A model generated the notes under the pieces. It did no database searches. It worked only from the letters and a program-made list of their open reading frames with translations, and was not told the origin of the DNA. Position numbers and translations under genes: made by a program. Positions 8,271 to 16,123 of a stretch of DNA of 39,846 nt are shown in pieces. Source of the stretch: Bacteroidota bacterium (GTDB taxonomy: Bacteria > Bacteroidota > Bacteroidia > AKYH767-A > 2013-40CM-41-45); assembly GCA_026391975.1 (NCBI GenBank), contig JAPLDB010000071.1:1-39846 (forward strand), given 5' to 3'. Position 1 is the stretch's first letter; each line of letters starts with the position of its first letter.

Positions 8271-8879
8271 ATGAAGAATCGTCTCATTACCCTTCTTCTT
8301 TGCTTTATTCGCTTCGATGCACACAGCGAAATCGATTCCCTGTACAACAGCAAATGGAAAGGGGGATTGAAAATTTCCCTTTTTGAAATGTATGCGCAAA
8401 ACGAGAATGGTTTTGCCGGACATCTGCTATTCGGTGTGCCTATCACCAGGAACATACATCATTCATCATTCAATCTTGAATCAGGAATTAATGCTGGAGG
8501 TTATATTCCATTCGAAAGCCCTGGTCAAAATTATTACGATAAAAAAGGCGGATACAACCTTGGCCTGCCGCTAAAAATAAAATATGACAGGGATGGAATG
8601 TTCCTTGCTTGCGGCATTCTCAACTGGTATTGTCATACGAAGTATAATGGATTCGATGACTGGCATGAACCCGTATCATTTACGGTTGATGCATACATTC
8701 TCAAGTACAATTTCACCATGGGTTTTGAAAAATATGTTGGTCGGGATTGCGAGATCTTTGTCGATGCTTATTATGAAAGGACCCTTGTAATATCTTCAGA
8801 TAAACGCGAATATTTTTATAGCAGTTATTTAGAAAGCACTATTGGCTTCAGCCTTGGATTTTTAATCAGGGGAAATTAG
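8271..8879 (+). CDS. Exported protein, probable small outer-membrane barrel
   Basis: I do not recognise a family. The 202-residue product starts with a short signal-peptide-like segment (MKNRLITLLLCFIRF) and continues with alternating hydrophobic/polar strands rich in Tyr, Phe and Gly. It ends in STIGFSLGFLIRGN, the kind of terminal strand seen in outer-membrane barrels. The gene is divergent from the rlmI-like gene with only about 58 nt between starts. A weak promoter (TTTG, 19 nt, TAATTACG) ends a few nucleotides before the ATG. Function unknown. Confidence 0.6.
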   Translation: MKNRLITLLLCFIRFDAHSEIDSLYNSKWKGGLKISLFEMYAQNENGFAGHLLFGVPITRNIHHSSFNLESGINAGGYIPFESPGQNYYDKKGGYNLGLPLKIKYDRDGMFLACGILNWYCHTKYNGFDDWHEPVSFTVDAYILKYNFTMGFEKYVGRDCEIFVDAYYERTLVISSDKREYFYSSYLESTIGFSLGFLIRGN

Positions 8880-8958
8880 TTTTTCAACATCAAAAGTTAT
8901 TAACAAGGCCACTAATGATGTTTGAATCCTCTATTTTTATCACCAAAATACAATCAAT

Positions 8959-9738
8959 ATGGATATTGAAGCCCTGAAACTAAAAGTTGAAAACCAGCAA
9001 ATTGTGATTAATGAGCTGACCTCTGAAAACGAACAATTATTCCAGCAATTCAACCACCTCATGGTTCGAAACGGCAAACTCCTGAAGAGGATTGATGACA
9101 TGCAGCAAATTATAGACAGCATGCATTTGCGCATTGAGGAATCCCAGCTCATCAATGATAATATGCTGAAGATAAATGATGGTCTAAGGTTTAATAATTA
9201 TACTACAACCGTTTCTTCAGGCAAGGCAGTTGCCGAAAAGGACATCACGGGCGCCATCGACAAGCTGAACCGCAGGATTGATGAACTGCATCTTCGGAAT
9301 GACCTGCTTCAACAGCGCACAAACATATTATCGGGCGGAAGTGAAAGCCCTGGTCTGGCAAAAAACGATCACGAAAATCATTCAGGTATTGATGCTGAAA
9401 AGCTTTATGATTTCTGGAAAAATTACCCCGGACAAAATGGTAAGAATGAACCCAATCTGCGCAAGCAATCCAGGATGCTCATTCATCTTTATGAAGATAA
9501 ATCGCTCAATGCCGAAACCCTTTTTCAAAAAACAGGGGTTAACGGCGTGACCGGTGCACGCTATGTGGCAGTGCTGAAACAATTCAACCTGATTGAATAC
9601 AAAGGAGCCCGGAAGAAAGGTCAATATTACATCACTAAAAATGGTACTGAATTAACTGAGCAATGCAGATACGGCAACCCACCGGTGGATGAGATGTATG
9701 CTGACACTGTTGATCCGAAAATGTATTCGAACAACTAG
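8959..9738 (+). CDS. Coiled-coil protein with C-terminal winged-helix-like domain
   Basis: A 259-residue cytoplasmic protein with no signal peptide. Residues 1-120 form an amphipathic, Asn/Gln/Leu/Ile-rich helix with heptad spacing (IEALKLKVENQQIVINELTS), then a linker. Residues 150-245 look like a helix-turn-helix/winged-helix unit: DFWKNYPGQNGKNEP, an RKQSRMLIHLYEDKS helix, ETLFQKTGVNGVTGARYVAVL as recognition region, and FNLIEYKGARKKGQYYITKNG as a wing. The arrangement suggests a dimeric or oligomeric DNA-binding regulator. It is a single gene, convergent with the oxygenase. The DNA-binding call is inferred from pattern only. Confidence 0.55.
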   Translation: MDIEALKLKVENQQIVINELTSENEQLFQQFNHLMVRNGKLLKRIDDMQQIIDSMHLRIEESQLINDNMLKINDGLRFNNYTTTVSSGKAVAEKDITGAIDKLNRRIDELHLRNDLLQQRTNILSGGSESPGLAKNDHENHSGIDAEKLYDFWKNYPGQNGKNEPNLRKQSRMLIHLYEDKSLNAETLFQKTGVNGVTGARYVAVLKQFNLIEYKGARKKGQYYITKNGTELTEQCRYGNPPVDEMYADTVDPKMYSNN

Positions 9739-9795
9739 TTCTTCCTCTTTAACGGTTCGATTTAGTAAGGTGTACCGGGAAAAATACCTTTATCC

Positions 9796-10590
9796 TTAGG
9801 AAGCCTTTTCTTTCTTATTGATGCGTTCTAAAAATGCTTTTACCCCGGAAGTAAATCTTTTAACCTGCCCTCCTACTCCCTCTGTATTAACATAAATGGT
9901 ATTGTGATCGCCTGCAATTTCATTCTTGGGCCTTGTAGGTGTATAATAGTAGGTGGCGATGGACTTTCTGTTAATCTCCTTTGGTGTCTTGAGTGGCTTG
10001 GGATGTCCATGAAATGATATTTCATTGGTTTCAAAAATAACGCACCTGTTAAACGTTGGTGCATATCGACCCAGCAATATTTTTTCATCCTTGCTTAGGT
10101 CCCACAATTCCAAATGTCCTTCATATTCGTCTTTCCAATCCTTATTCATATAAACCAATACATTCAGCCTTCGATGCATTTTTGTTTTGGGGTGGAAATT
10201 ATAATCAACGTGAACATTTAAGAAAGCACCGGCTAAAGATTGATGGAGGCCCCCACCAAATAGTTCGTCATCTCCAACCAATTTATCTTCCATTTCAGTC
10301 ACCTCCTGAAGCCATTTTAAGAACTCATCTGAGTTTAATTCTGAAAAAACCTTGTCCATTACTGAGTCTTTTTCAAACTTCGTCTTCTGAAACTTATTTT
10401 TTTGGTCAAGATAAGTCGTTCCATCCCACTTGCCGTCTTCTATGGAAGGGTAATTTTGATGAATTAGCTCGGCCTTTGCCGGAGTGAAAAAATTCTCAAA
10501 TACAACATACCGAAAAGGTTTTTTCGATTGATACTCTTCCTTAATAGACGATTGCCTTTCAAGAAGGCTGCTGAAATTAATGAGCTCCAT
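9796..10590 (-). CDS. 2-oxoglutarate/Fe(II)-dependent oxygenase
   Basis: A 264-residue cytosolic oxygenase of the prolyl-4-hydroxylase-like 2OG-Fe(II) superfamily. The iron triad is visible as H127-x-D129 (NVHVDYNFHP) and a distal histidine in ISFHGHP (H194, possibly H196). R208 in INRKSIATYYYT is the likely 2-oxoglutarate salt-bridge residue. The HGHPKPL and RKSIATYYYT motifs are typical of a subgroup found near glycan and nucleotide-sugar genes. It follows the methyltransferase directly: the repaired upstream frame ends 2 nt before this ATG, so the two form an operon. The substrate is unknown; a sugar or lipid moiety methylated by its partner is a reasonable guess. Confidence 0.85.
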   Translation of the reverse strand: MELINFSSLLERQSSIKEEYQSKKPFRYVVFENFFTPAKAELIHQNYPSIEDGKWDGTTYLDQKNKFQKTKFEKDSVMDKVFSELNSDEFLKWLQEVTEMEDKLVGDDELFGGGLHQSLAGAFLNVHVDYNFHPKTKMHRRLNVLVYMNKDWKDEYEGHLELWDLSKDEKILLGRYAPTFNRCVIFETNEISFHGHPKPLKTPKEINRKSIATYYYTPTRPKNEIAGDHNTIYVNTEGVGGQVKRFTSGVKAFLERINKKEKAS

Positions 10591-10592
10591 TT

Positions 10593-10700
10593 TTATAAAA
10601 TTTTAATATTTGGTTTTGAAATTATTAGAAGTTCCTTTCCTTCCTGGTAAGGGCTGGTTATCTGACTAAGGCCATCCCATTCAGCCAATTTATCAGCATC
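10593..10700 (-). pseudogene. Displaced C-terminus of the methyltransferase (frameshift)
   Basis: In the minus-strand frame one base away from the gene above, 35 codons run uninterrupted from the T6 run at 10701-10706 to a TAA at 10593-10595. They encode DADKLAEWDGLSQ and end in GKELLIISKPNIKIL, the usual type of last beta strand in these methyltransferases. Removing one T from the hexamer joins the frames. Confidence 0.75.
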
Positions 10701-11466
10701 AAAAAATCCAGTCACCCGTCAGTATAAGATAAGGATTATTCCGAAAAGCATATTGTGCGAATTCAACAGTGAGCGAATTGGGGTGTACAGCTCCCCAGCT
10801 TACATGCCAGATATCCGGCTCACGTTTTTTATACGGATCACTTCCATTAGGGCAAAAAGCCATAAAGATCCCATCCTTTTTCAAAAGCCTGCAAGAAACC
10901 GAAATGAAATCATTAATGTTATCCAAATGTTCAATAACATGCGAACTAAGAACTAAATCATTTTCTACAGGAAGGAACTCCGTATCAGAATAGATTGCTA
11001 CACCTAATTTTTCTTTCCCGAATTCTGCTCTTGGAACAGATATTTCAAAGCCAACCACCTGGTTTCCTGATTTTGCTAATTTATAGACATTGTAGCCCCA
11101 GCTGCAGCCATAATCAACAACCTTTATTCCGGAGTCTTCTTTAAACAATGCGTCCAGGTAATTCTGATAAGACCTTAAAGAAGAAAAATTATTTTCTTTA
11201 AGTTTTACAATCTCTGCATCAGATGGCAATTTGGTCATCATGTGCGTATCAATGGCATATTCTGTTTGATAAAATCGCCTTAGCCATTCCTTATCATCCT
11301 TAGGATGTCGATGCTCCAATTTACAATTCCGACATCGCTGCAGTGATGTGAACAAATATTTGCTGTCTGTTTTTACAAGATCAGTTCCTCCGCAAAAGGG
11401 GCATTTTTTTTCCTGCCCAATGTTCATGATCGAACGAAACAAATAATTCGCATTTTTTTTTATCAT
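10699..11466 (-). CDS. Zinc-ribbon SAM-dependent methyltransferase (frameshifted)
   Basis: A class I methyltransferase with an N-terminal zinc ribbon (CPFCGGTD, then CRNCKLEH) followed by a Rossmann domain: motif I VVDYGCSWGYNVYKLAKSG, the acidic strand VVGFEIS, and LVLSSHVIEHLDNINDF. This is the Methyltransf_23 arrangement seen in sugar- and small-molecule-modifying enzymes. The uninterrupted frame stops at 10699 after GDWIF, within a T6 run. The natural C-terminus continues one frame over to 10593. The first ATG is used here; an ATG at 11427 just before the zinc ribbon is also possible. It is the first gene of a two-gene unit with the 2OG oxygenase and is divergent from gltX. Confidence 0.8.
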   Translation of the reverse strand: MIKKNANYLFRSIMNIGQEKKCPFCGGTDLVKTDSKYLFTSLQRCRNCKLEHRHPKDDKEWLRRFYQTEYAIDTHMMTKLPSDAEIVKLKENNFSSLRSYQNYLDALFKEDSGIKVVDYGCSWGYNVYKLAKSGNQVVGFEISVPRAEFGKEKLGVAIYSDTEFLPVENDLVLSSHVIEHLDNINDFISVSCRLLKKDGIFMAFCPNGSDPYKKREPDIWHVSWGAVHPNSLTVEFAQYAFRNNPYLILTGDWIF

Positions 11467-11701
11467 GCCTGATCTTCCGAAGTTATTTCTGATTACTAAA
11501 CCCTCTTACTTGAATTAAAATACCTTTGCAGGTATCAAAAGTATTAATATTTAAGGTCTAATCACAAAATTAAACCAGCTCACTGACTGCAGAAGGTATA
11601 TTTAGTTTTTTATCCTAATTTTTATCAGGCTTGAATGCCCGATAAATAATGCAGATACATTAATTTCCAATATTTCCTTTCTTTGTCCGACCTAAATTAA
11701 A

Positions 11702-13243
11702 ATGAACCGTAAGACAAGAACACGTTTTGCCCCAAGTCCCACAGGCCCCCTCCACATGGGTGGCGTGCGCACGGCATTGTATGCCTACCTCTTTGCAAAG
11801 CAAAAGGGCGGAGATTTTTTATTGCGCATTGAGGATACTGATCAGACACGATTTGTTCCAGGAGCTGAAGAATACATTATTGAATCACTCAACTGGAGCG
11901 GAATAAAAATTGACGAAGGCGTTTCTGTCGGCGGCAAATTCGCTCCGTACCGCCAAAGTGAGCGCAAGGAAATGTACAGAAAGTATGCAGAGCAACTGAC
12001 CGCAAGCGGACATGCATATTATGCTTTTGATACTTCTGCAGAACTCGATGCCATACGCAAGCAAGCTGAAGCAGCGAAGGGTGCCTTCTCATATGACTCC
12101 ACTTCACGGATGAAATTGAATAATTCGCTCACGATTTCTAAAGAAGAAACCGAAAAGAAAATTGCATCAGGCGATCACTACGTTATCCGTTTGAAAGTTC
12201 CGGAAAACACAGAGGTAAAGTTCACAGATATCATACGAGGTGAAGTTTCTTTTAATTCCAGTCTGGTTGATGACAAAGTATTGCTGAAGAGTGATGGCAT
12301 GCCTACCTATCACCTTGCCCACATTGTGGATGATTACCTCATGGAAATCACCCATGCCATCCGTGGGGAAGAATGGCTGCCTTCTGCGCCTGCACATATT
12401 TTGATTTATAAATTCCTTGGCTGGGAAGATCTTATGCCACAATATGCGCATCTGCCTTTATTGCTGAAGCCCGATGGGAATGGAAAACTAAGCAAGCGTG
12501 ATGGAGACAAGTTGGGATTCCCTGTTTTTCCATTGGAGTGGAAAGATCCAAAGACAGGAGAAATTTCCAGCGGCTATCGTGAGAAAGGATATTATCCTGA
12601 AGCCTTTGTAAATATGCTTGCTTTCCTCGGATGGAATCCCGGCACAGAGCAAGAAGTTTTTACCATGGATGACCTGATTCAGAAATTTTCTTTCGCTCAC
12701 GTACACAAAGCCGGTGCACGCTTCGATCCTGAAAAAACAAAATGGTTCAATGAACAGTGGTTGCACCGCCAGCCTGAGACAGAACTTGCATCACGATTGA
12801 AATCATCTTTGAAAGATCAGTTTCAGTTTGCAGATAATGACAGAAGAGTAAGTGAATCATTTCTTACTAAATGTGTTCAGTTGCTGAAAGTCCGCACCCA
12901 ATTTGAAAATGAATTTATAGAAAAAGGAAAGTATCTCTTTCTCGCACCCACACAGTACGATGAACAAGCCATTCAGAAAAAGTGGAAACCAGAACTGACT
13001 ATTTTCTTTCAAAACGTATCCGGAGTATTTGCCGGCATGTCATCTTTTACAGCGCCTGAAATTGAAATTACTTTTAAAGAAACTGCAGCAGCAAACAACC
13101 TGAAGCCGGGCGATGTGATCCAGCTTTTCAGGGTATTTCTGAGCGGTCAATCAGCCGGGGTAGATCTATTCCCTATGGCTGAGTTGCTTGGAAAGGAAGA
13201 AGTAGTTGCAAGGATAAATGCTGCACTGAATCACGTCAAATAA
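11702..13243 (+). CDS. gltX: Glutamate--tRNA ligase
   Basis: Class I aminoacyl-tRNA synthetase charging tRNA-Glu (and tRNA-Gln where no GlnRS acts). The 513-residue length fits bacterial GluRS. The HIGH signature is at PSPTGPLHMGG (His18) and the KMSKS loop is KLSKRD at 262-267. Between them lie RIEDTDQTR and the Glu-binding region around YHLAHIVDDYLMEITHAIRGEEWL. The C-terminal helical anticodon-binding domain begins near residue 330. The ATG at 11702 immediately precedes the conserved TRTRFAPSPTG. folB follows 39 nt downstream, and the gap is filled with an AACTTCTAACT-type microrepeat. Confidence 0.98.
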   Translation: MNRKTRTRFAPSPTGPLHMGGVRTALYAYLFAKQKGGDFLLRIEDTDQTRFVPGAEEYIIESLNWSGIKIDEGVSVGGKFAPYRQSERKEMYRKYAEQLTASGHAYYAFDTSAELDAIRKQAEAAKGAFSYDSTSRMKLNNSLTISKEETEKKIASGDHYVIRLKVPENTEVKFTDIIRGEVSFNSSLVDDKVLLKSDGMPTYHLAHIVDDYLMEITHAIRGEEWLPSAPAHILIYKFLGWEDLMPQYAHLPLLLKPDGNGKLSKRDGDKLGFPVFPLEWKDPKTGEISSGYREKGYYPEAFVNMLAFLGWNPGTEQEVFTMDDLIQKFSFAHVHKAGARFDPEKTKWFNEQWLHRQPETELASRLKSSLKDQFQFADNDRRVSESFLTKCVQLLKVRTQFENEFIEKGKYLFLAPTQYDEQAIQKKWKPELTIFFQNVSGVFAGMSSFTAPEIEITFKETAAANNLKPGDVIQLFRVFLSGQSAGVDLFPMAELLGKEEVVARINAALNHVK

Positions 13244-13282
13244 TGAACTTCGAACTTCTAACTCCAAACTTCTAACTTTCAG

Positions 13283-13639
13283 GTGGGAATCATCAACGTT
13301 ACCGGAATAAAACTTTACGCCTATCATGGCTGCCTTGAAGAAGAAGCAATCATTGGCGGACAATATGTTGTTGACGTAAAAATTGAAACCGACTTTTTGC
13401 GTGCTCAGGTTGAAGACGACCTAACCCAAACGGTGGACTACGTTACAGTGTATAATATAGTAAAGGCACAAATGGCGATCCGTTCAAAGCTTATAGAACA
13501 TGCAGCAGCGCTCATTGCCGGCGGACTCATAAAACAAATTCCTGCCATTCAGCACGTTGAGGTAAAGGTTACAAAGATCAACCCTCCAATGAATGGTGAT
13601 GTAAAAGAGGTAAGCGTGACGGTTATGGCCGGCACCTGA
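13283..13639 (+). CDS. folB: Dihydroneopterin aldolase
   Basis: FolB converts 7,8-dihydroneopterin to 6-hydroxymethyl-dihydropterin and glycolaldehyde in folate synthesis. The 118-residue length is normal. Diagnostic features are YAYHGCLEEEAIIGGQYVVDV near the N-terminus, TVDYVTVYNIVK (active-site tyrosine region), and VEVKVTKINPPMNGD with the likely catalytic lysine. The start is GTG at 13283. No ATG lies near it, and the family normally starts at the same strand (GIINVTGIKLYAYHG). It is probably co-transcribed with gltX. No other folate gene is in the window. Confidence 0.95.
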   Translation: MGIINVTGIKLYAYHGCLEEEAIIGGQYVVDVKIETDFLRAQVEDDLTQTVDYVTVYNIVKAQMAIRSKLIEHAAALIAGGLIKQIPAIQHVEVKVTKINPPMNGDVKEVSVTVMAGT

Positions 13640-13710
13640 AAATCATCGCTCAATTCCTTACAGAAACGCGGCTGTTTGGTCGAAATTCACTATAATTGCA
13701 GCCCTTAAAA

Positions 13711-13781
13711 GGTTCCGTGGCCGAGTGGCTAGGCAGAGGTCTGCAAAACCTTCTACAGCAGTTCGAATCTGCTCGGAACCT
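13711..13781 (+). tRNA. tRNA-Cys (anticodon GCA)
   Basis: All four arms fold. The acceptor is GGTTCCG with CGGAACC, the D-arm GCC...GGC, the anticodon stem GAGGT/ACCTT (one G-T pair) with loop CTGCAAA, and the T-arm AGCAG/CTGCT with loop TTCGAAT. Discriminator base 73 is T, the identity element of tRNA-Cys. CCA is not encoded. Confidence 0.97.
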
Positions 13782-13791
13782 CAATGAATAG

Positions 13792-13830
13792 AAATCCCTC
13801 CCGCTGAAAGCGGGAAGGGATTTTTTATTT
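13792..13830 (+). terminator. Intrinsic terminator of tRNA-Cys
   Basis: A 13-bp stem with one bulge (AAATCCCTCCCGC, loop TGAAA, GCGGGAAGGGATTT) is followed by TTTATTT. It lies 11 nt after the tRNA. Confidence 0.85.
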
Positions 13831-14270
13831 GGCAGCGACTCAAGCTTGCTTGAAGGCGCGGACAAATAAAAAAGCCCCGGCGGACGAAGGACGCCAGGGA
13901 TTTCATTCTGACTTTAGGTTCAATTGCAGATCGGCGAAGCCAACCTGCCCTGAACCCCGATCCCGTCCCGCCGAAATCAAGAAGGGATTTTTTATTTCGA
14001 AGTAAGCTCGAGTTTGCTCGAAGCTGCAGGGAAAGAAAAAAGACCCTGGATGGCGAAGCCAGACATTGGGATTTCATTCTGACTTTAGGTTCCAATGCAG
14101 ATCAACGAAGTTAATCTGATTCAGGCATACCGAAGATGTATAGAAAAAAAAAAGACCGAACGACCGCCTTGCTTCGCCAACCTTACGCATATGATATTTT
14201 GGTGGCGCAAGCTACGCTAAGGCAAGAAGGGCGTGGGGAGACATGTTGACTTTAGGTTCCAATGCAGATC
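13817..14270. repeat. Decayed tandem array, about 170-bp period, after tRNA-Cys
   Basis: A conserved core (TTTAGGTTCCAATGCAGATC) ends at 13932, 14103 and 14270, so the period is 171 and 167 nt. The last two cores are identical over 23 nt; the first has two changes. GGGATTTTTTATTT at 13817 and 13984 gives the same period. The core with its GGGATTTCATTC flank resembles the reverse complement of the tRNA-Cys 3' end and trailer. A 104-codon minus-strand frame at 13781-14095 is an artefact of the repeat. The remainder to 14515 holds a CCACAGAG...CACAGAG phrase near 14335-14362 and nothing else recognisable. Confidence 0.8.
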
Positions 14271-14515
14271 ATGAGCATAGCAAATAACCTGCGTTTATAA
14301 AACCAACACATGATTCAAAAAAAATAGCCGCAAACCACAGAGTTACACTGAGGTTCACAGAGAAAATTCACTATCTCAATGTTCCCTGTCCTTCAGCGGT
14401 TAAAGTCTTCCGGTTTTTCTCATCTCTGATCCAATAAAATATCCATGAAATAAAATCACCCCATTTAAAACGAACAAAGTACTTTTGCCCTCCAAACCGG
14501 ATAAATCAAACACGA

Positions 14516-14770
14516 ATGAAATTATTTGTAAGGAACATCGAAGGTTCCATTAATGAAGTTGCGCTGGAGAGTTTATTTGCCATGCATGGTAAAGTCCTCA
14601 ACACAAAAATTGTTTACGACAAAATTACATGGGAATCGAAAGGCTTTGGCTTTATTGAAATGAGCAAGAAAGAAGAAGGCGAAAAAGCCATTGCAGCACT
14701 GAATGGTTTTGTGATCAAAGGAAAACCGCTGCAGGTGCAGGAAGCAGACGAAACAAAAAGGAAGTTTTAA
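14516..14770 (+). CDS. RRM-domain RNA-binding protein
   Basis: An 84-residue single RNA recognition motif, the small glycine-poor type found in Bacteroidota and cyanobacteria. RNP2 is LFVRNI at residues 3-8 and RNP1 is KGFGFIEM at 42-49, each with the aromatic residues that stack on RNA bases. A basic tail (ADETKRKF) follows the last strand. The full domain fits with no truncation. In cyanobacteria such proteins are cold-inducible and affect mRNA fate; the role here is not known. The next gene starts 16 nt downstream, so this may be co-transcribed with the ComF-like gene. Confidence 0.93.
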   Translation: MKLFVRNIEGSINEVALESLFAMHGKVLNTKIVYDKITWESKGFGFIEMSKKEEGEKAIAALNGFVIKGKPLQVQEADETKRKF

Positions 14771-14785
14771 TTTTTTTCAGGTGCC

Positions 14786-15505
14786 ATGATCGGCAGTATC
14801 AAATCACCGGTGCATCAGGTCGTGGCATGGCTCGATGACCTGCTATGGCTTGTCTACCCTGAACTCTGTGTTTCATGCGACAAGCCATTGAATACGGGAG
14901 AAAAGTGCCTTTGTACTTCTTGCCGTTTTCACCTGCCGAAAACCAATTTTCATCTTGAGGAGGTAAATCCCATCATCAAGCATTTTTGGGGGAAAGTAAA
15001 AGTGGAGGCAGCTGCCGCATACTTCCTTTTCACCAAAGGAGAAAAAGTGCAGCATCTCATCCACCAGTTAAAATACAGAAAGAGAAAAGACATCGGTGTT
15101 TTTCTTGGCGAGCTATACGGATACGATCTGAAAAAATCAGCCGTATTTTCTACTGTTGACGTCATCATACCTGTTCCATTGCATCCGAAAAAATTACGAA
15201 AGCGCGGATACAACCAAAGCGAATGCTTTGCAGAGGGGCTGAGTCAATCGCTAAAAGTGCCATATGATGTCAAATCACTGAAGCGGAAAAAAGAAACACA
15301 AACCCAAACGCGCAAGCACCGTTTTGAGCGGTTTGAAAATGTGAACAATGTTTTCTCTGTTACAAAACCCGAACAATTAAAAGGCAAACACATCCTGCTC
15401 GTTGACGATGTGATCACTACAGGTTCCACCCTAGTCGCCTGTGCCGAAGCGTTGCTTGATGTTCCGGGAACAAAGGTGAGTATTGCTGCGATTGCATATG
15501 CCTGA
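14786..15505 (+). CDS. ComF family phosphoribosyltransferase-like protein
   Basis: A 239-residue ComF/GntX-type protein with an N-terminal four-cysteine zinc finger (CVSCDKPL, then CLCTSCR) and a type I phosphoribosyltransferase domain. The PRPP-binding loop is ILLVDDVITTGST. Other family motifs are HQLKYRKRKDIG, DVIIPVPLHPKKLRKRGYNQSE and RKKETQTQTRKHRFER. In naturally competent bacteria ComF takes part in DNA uptake and is dispensable for nucleotide metabolism. Nothing else in this window concerns competence, so the physiological role is not certain. The start ATG directly follows the RRM gene. Confidence 0.92.
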   Translation: MIGSIKSPVHQVVAWLDDLLWLVYPELCVSCDKPLNTGEKCLCTSCRFHLPKTNFHLEEVNPIIKHFWGKVKVEAAAAYFLFTKGEKVQHLIHQLKYRKRKDIGVFLGELYGYDLKKSAVFSTVDVIIPVPLHPKKLRKRGYNQSECFAEGLSQSLKVPYDVKSLKRKKETQTQTRKHRFERFENVNNVFSVTKPEQLKGKHILLVDDVITTGSTLVACAEALLDVPGTKVSIAAIAYA

Positions 15506-15514
15506 AGAAGATCA

Positions 15515-15610
15515 AGTACATAGTATTAAGTATTAAGTATTAAGACTGGTTCGATGACACATTACGGATCGTGCACTTTTCTTAATACAGATTACTTATT
15601 ACTCTGTACT
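15515..15610. repeat. Imperfect inverted repeat with 30-nt arms
   Basis: The arms at 15515-15544 and 15581-15610 match at 25 of 30 positions as reverse complements. The left arm is AGTACA followed by a threefold TATTAAG-type repeat. The 36-nt loop is not AT-rich. The element fills most of the gap between comF-like and msrC and ends 28 nt before the msrC ATG. Confidence 0.75.
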
Positions 15611-15637
15611 TTTCCACATCTTTACAAAAATTTTCCA

Positions 15638-16123
15638 ATGAGCGAGGGTATTCTCATTCCTGAAACAATCACAAGCAAAAAAGAACGCTATGAACTGCTC
15701 ATTCCGCAGATCAAAGCGCTGGTGGAAGGAGAGCCTGACCTCATTGCCAATCTTGCCAACATCATATCTGCTTTGAAATATGGGATGGGTTTTTTCTGGG
15801 TGGGAGTTTACCTTGTAAAAAACAATGAACTGGTGCTCGGTCCCTTTCAGGGGCCTGTTGCATGCACGAGGATTGCGAAAGGAAAAGGTGTTTGTGGTGC
15901 AAGCTGGCAGCGCGAAGAAACGATCATTGTAAAAAACGTAGATGAATTTCCCGGACATATAGCATGCAGCAGCTCGTCCAAATCAGAAATCGTATTGCCT
16001 TTTTTCAAAGATCATAATGTTGCCGGCGTGCTGGATGTTGACAGTGATAAGCTTTCCGACTTTGATGAAACCGATGCGCATTACCTTATGCAAGTAACCT
16101 CTATTATTGAAAAACTGATTTGA
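15638..16123 (+). CDS. msrC: Free methionine-(R)-sulfoxide reductase (GAF domain)
   Basis: This enzyme reduces free methionine-R-sulfoxide to methionine with thioredoxin as electron donor. The 161-residue protein is a single GAF domain with the fRMsr signature GPFQGPVACTRIAKGKGVCG and FPGHIACSSSSKSEIVLPF. The three cysteines (76, 86, 110) have the same spacing as those of the E. coli enzyme (84, 94, 118). The frame is open further upstream to 15554, but the ATG at 15638 (MSEGILIPE) matches the normal domain start. The stop overlaps the next gene's ATG by one nucleotide (TGATG), implying coupling. Confidence 0.93.
   Translation: MSEGILIPETITSKKERYELLIPQIKALVEGEPDLIANLANIISALKYGMGFFWVGVYLVKNNELVLGPFQGPVACTRIAKGKGVCGASWQREETIIVKNVDEFPGHIACSSSSKSEIVLPFFKDHNVAGVLDVDSDKLSDFDETDAHYLMQVTSIIEKLI

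Noticed and set aside
13781-14095. 104-codon minus-strand frame after tRNA-Cys
   Set aside because: It lies in the repeat array, its peptide repeats (EPKVRMKS twice) mirror the DNA repeat, and it covers the terminator and the last base of the tRNA.
13711-14270. Genomic island attached to tRNA-Cys
   Set aside because: No integrase or mobile gene follows the tRNA; downstream genes are ordinary, and the tRNA-like repeats are inverted and not direct att sites.
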